Notes under the pieces: generated by a model | Databases searched by the model: none | What the model was told of the DNA's origin: nothing | What the model saw: only the letters and a program-made list of their open reading frames with translations | Program-made: the position numbers and the translations under genes | Shown here: in pieces, positions 55,908 to 56,517 of the stretch | Layout: each line of letters opens with the position of its first letter | How positions within the stretch are numbered: position 1 is the first letter of the stretch | Assembly: GCA_047620505.1 (NCBI GenBank) | Contig: JBLHKS010000019.1 | Span: 1-56,517, forward strand | DNA length: 56,517 nucleotides | Source of the DNA: JBLHKS01 sp047620505 | GTDB taxonomy: Bacteria; Verrucomicrobiota; Verrucomicrobiia; Verrucomicrobiales; DEV007 | Direction: 5' to 3'

Positions 55908-56182
55908 TCTGCGCTTTCTTTGTTCTCCTTGAGCTTGTCCACAACCATGGTCGTGGCTTTCTCGATCGTTTCCATCCCGAGCAATTCTTCCTCAGGAAAA
56001 TCGGTTTCGTATTCCTGGTCGATGCTGAGAGCCACGTCGAGTAGCGTTAGCGAATCGATGCCAAGGTCTGTGTGAAGAAGTTCGGAAGTGCGACCAGCCA
56101 AATCATCAGCCGAGTAATCTGTGCGTTCGTCGATGATTTCGCAAATTTTGGCGGTGATGGTCTTTGCGTCGGTTTCGTTCAT
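55904..56182 (-). CDS. Acyl carrier protein
   Basis: A 92-residue acidic four-helix carrier protein with Ser44 in DLGIDSLTLLD as the phosphopantetheine site. It carries the growing chain for the two ketosynthases and the FabZ-like enzyme. It is the first gene of the minus-strand operon and overlaps KS-alpha by 4 bp. Its sequence EYETDFPEEEL after the carrier helix is typical of pathway-specific ACPs. No phosphopantetheinyl transferase is in the window. Confidence 0.92.
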   Translation of the reverse strand: MNETDAKTITAKICEIIDERTDYSADDLAGRTSELLHTDLGIDSLTLLDVALSIDQEYETDFPEEELLGMETIEKATTMVVDKLKENKESAE

Positions 56183-56517
56183 TCTGCGTCGTGTTGAATC
56201 TTTGTGCGGGCTGGCTCTCCTAGAGAGGGTAGCGGATTCCGATTCTTTGAAACAGTATTCAAAAAAAAGCAGACTCCGTTCGTGCTCCCCCGAGTAACAG
56301 TCTTGGATAGAAAGTTAGCGATTGTGAGGGTGAATTCATGCCAGTCAAGATCAGTTTTCGGGGAATCGTTCCCGGGAACAAAGGCTTTTTTAGGGCGGCT
56401 TCTTTTTGAGGGCCGCTTCAGACCGCTTATCTGAAAATATTTCTGCGAGTTGATAAAATGGGCGGCTAAGTCATTAAATATTCGCACAACAATTCCAAAA
56501 TAATGTCCAAGCCCCTA
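56183..56517. promoter_or_regulatory. Upstream region of the biosynthetic operon, no convincing gene
   Basis: About 335 bp to the right edge, A/T-richer than the genes. A 102-codon minus-strand frame (56179-56487) shows no recognisable domain and unlike codon use, so I do not call it. A dyad TTTGAA-N6-TTCAAA is at 56246-56263 next to a run of eight A, and a small dyad CTCTC-N3-GAGAG is at 56215-56227 near the ACP start. These are candidates for the operon promoter and operator. Confidence 0.4.

Noticed and set aside
56179..56487. A 102-codon gene upstream of the ACP
   Set aside because: It has no domain, atypical composition and occupies the expected promoter region of the operon.

Overview
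The window is one contiguous, gene-dense bacterial segment of moderately high GC. It has no rRNA, tRNA, CRISPR array, insertion sequence or phage gene that I can see. Signal peptides, lipoprotein signals, outer-membrane barrels and a two-partner secretion pair show a Gram-negative (diderm) cell. The mixture of a giant TPS exoprotein, several CRTAC1/ASPIC-UnbV proteins, DUF1702 proteins and a type II fatty-acid/polyketide-like operon would suit the Planctomycetes-Verrucomicrobia group or a related environmental lineage. That placement is a guess from gene content only.

Layout. (1) 1-19210: an exoprotein of more than 5,750 residues (TpsA, running off the left edge) and its outer-membrane transporter TpsB. 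(2) 19252-21216: a small SRPBCC protein, a DUF1622 membrane protein and a patatin-like lipase. (3) 21340-31412, plus strand: a tightly packed set of class III nucleotide cyclase, 2OG-Fe(II) oxygenase-like protein, DUF1702 protein, ABC1/UbiB kinase, DinB-fold protein, thioredoxin-like protein, CRTAC1/UnbV protein, a small unknown protein and a divergent ABC1-like protein. (4) 36516-31429, minus strand: outer-membrane barrel, LolA-like periplasmic protein and an RND/MMPL exporter fused to a cyclic-nucleotide-binding domain, which together look like an envelope-spanning lipid or pigment export route. (5) 36629-40272: a second DUF1702 protein, a TlpA lipoprotein, an aldehyde dehydrogenase and a SnoaL-like protein. 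(6) 56182-40261, minus strand: a probable 12-gene operon in the order ACP, KS-alpha, KS-beta (no active Cys), HMG-CoA-reductase-like enzyme, CrtI-like desaturase, FabZ-like dehydratase, halogenase-like flavoprotein, carotenoid-cleavage-like oxygenase, two CRTAC1/UnbV proteins, DinB-fold protein and AhpD-like protein. The likely output is a conjugated polyene or carotenoid-like lipid or pigment. The product cannot be read from sequence.

Main discovery candidate. The two CRTAC1/UnbV genes of the operon are each interrupted by one in-frame TGA at the same place (after Pro-Asp-Asp-Leu). The frame stays open and conserved beyond it. Starting 14-16 nt after each TGA there is a hairpin with an identical GGUC loop at exactly +21 to +24, and the stems differ by compensatory changes. 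This is what a bacterial SECIS looks like, so both are proposed as new selenocysteine proteins of the ASPIC/UnbV family, or otherwise as programmed UGA readthrough. Calling them four short genes or two pseudogenes would be wrong.

Second candidate. The palindrome AGCAGCTGCT occurs at least 22 times in 56.5 kb, in all three codon phases and once between genes. It is a highly iterated palindrome of unknown role.

A DUF1702 / thioredoxin-like / DinB-fold / CRTAC1 gene set occurs twice in the window, which suggests an undescribed functional module, plausibly linked to the biosynthetic operon and perhaps to cyclic-nucleotide control of export.
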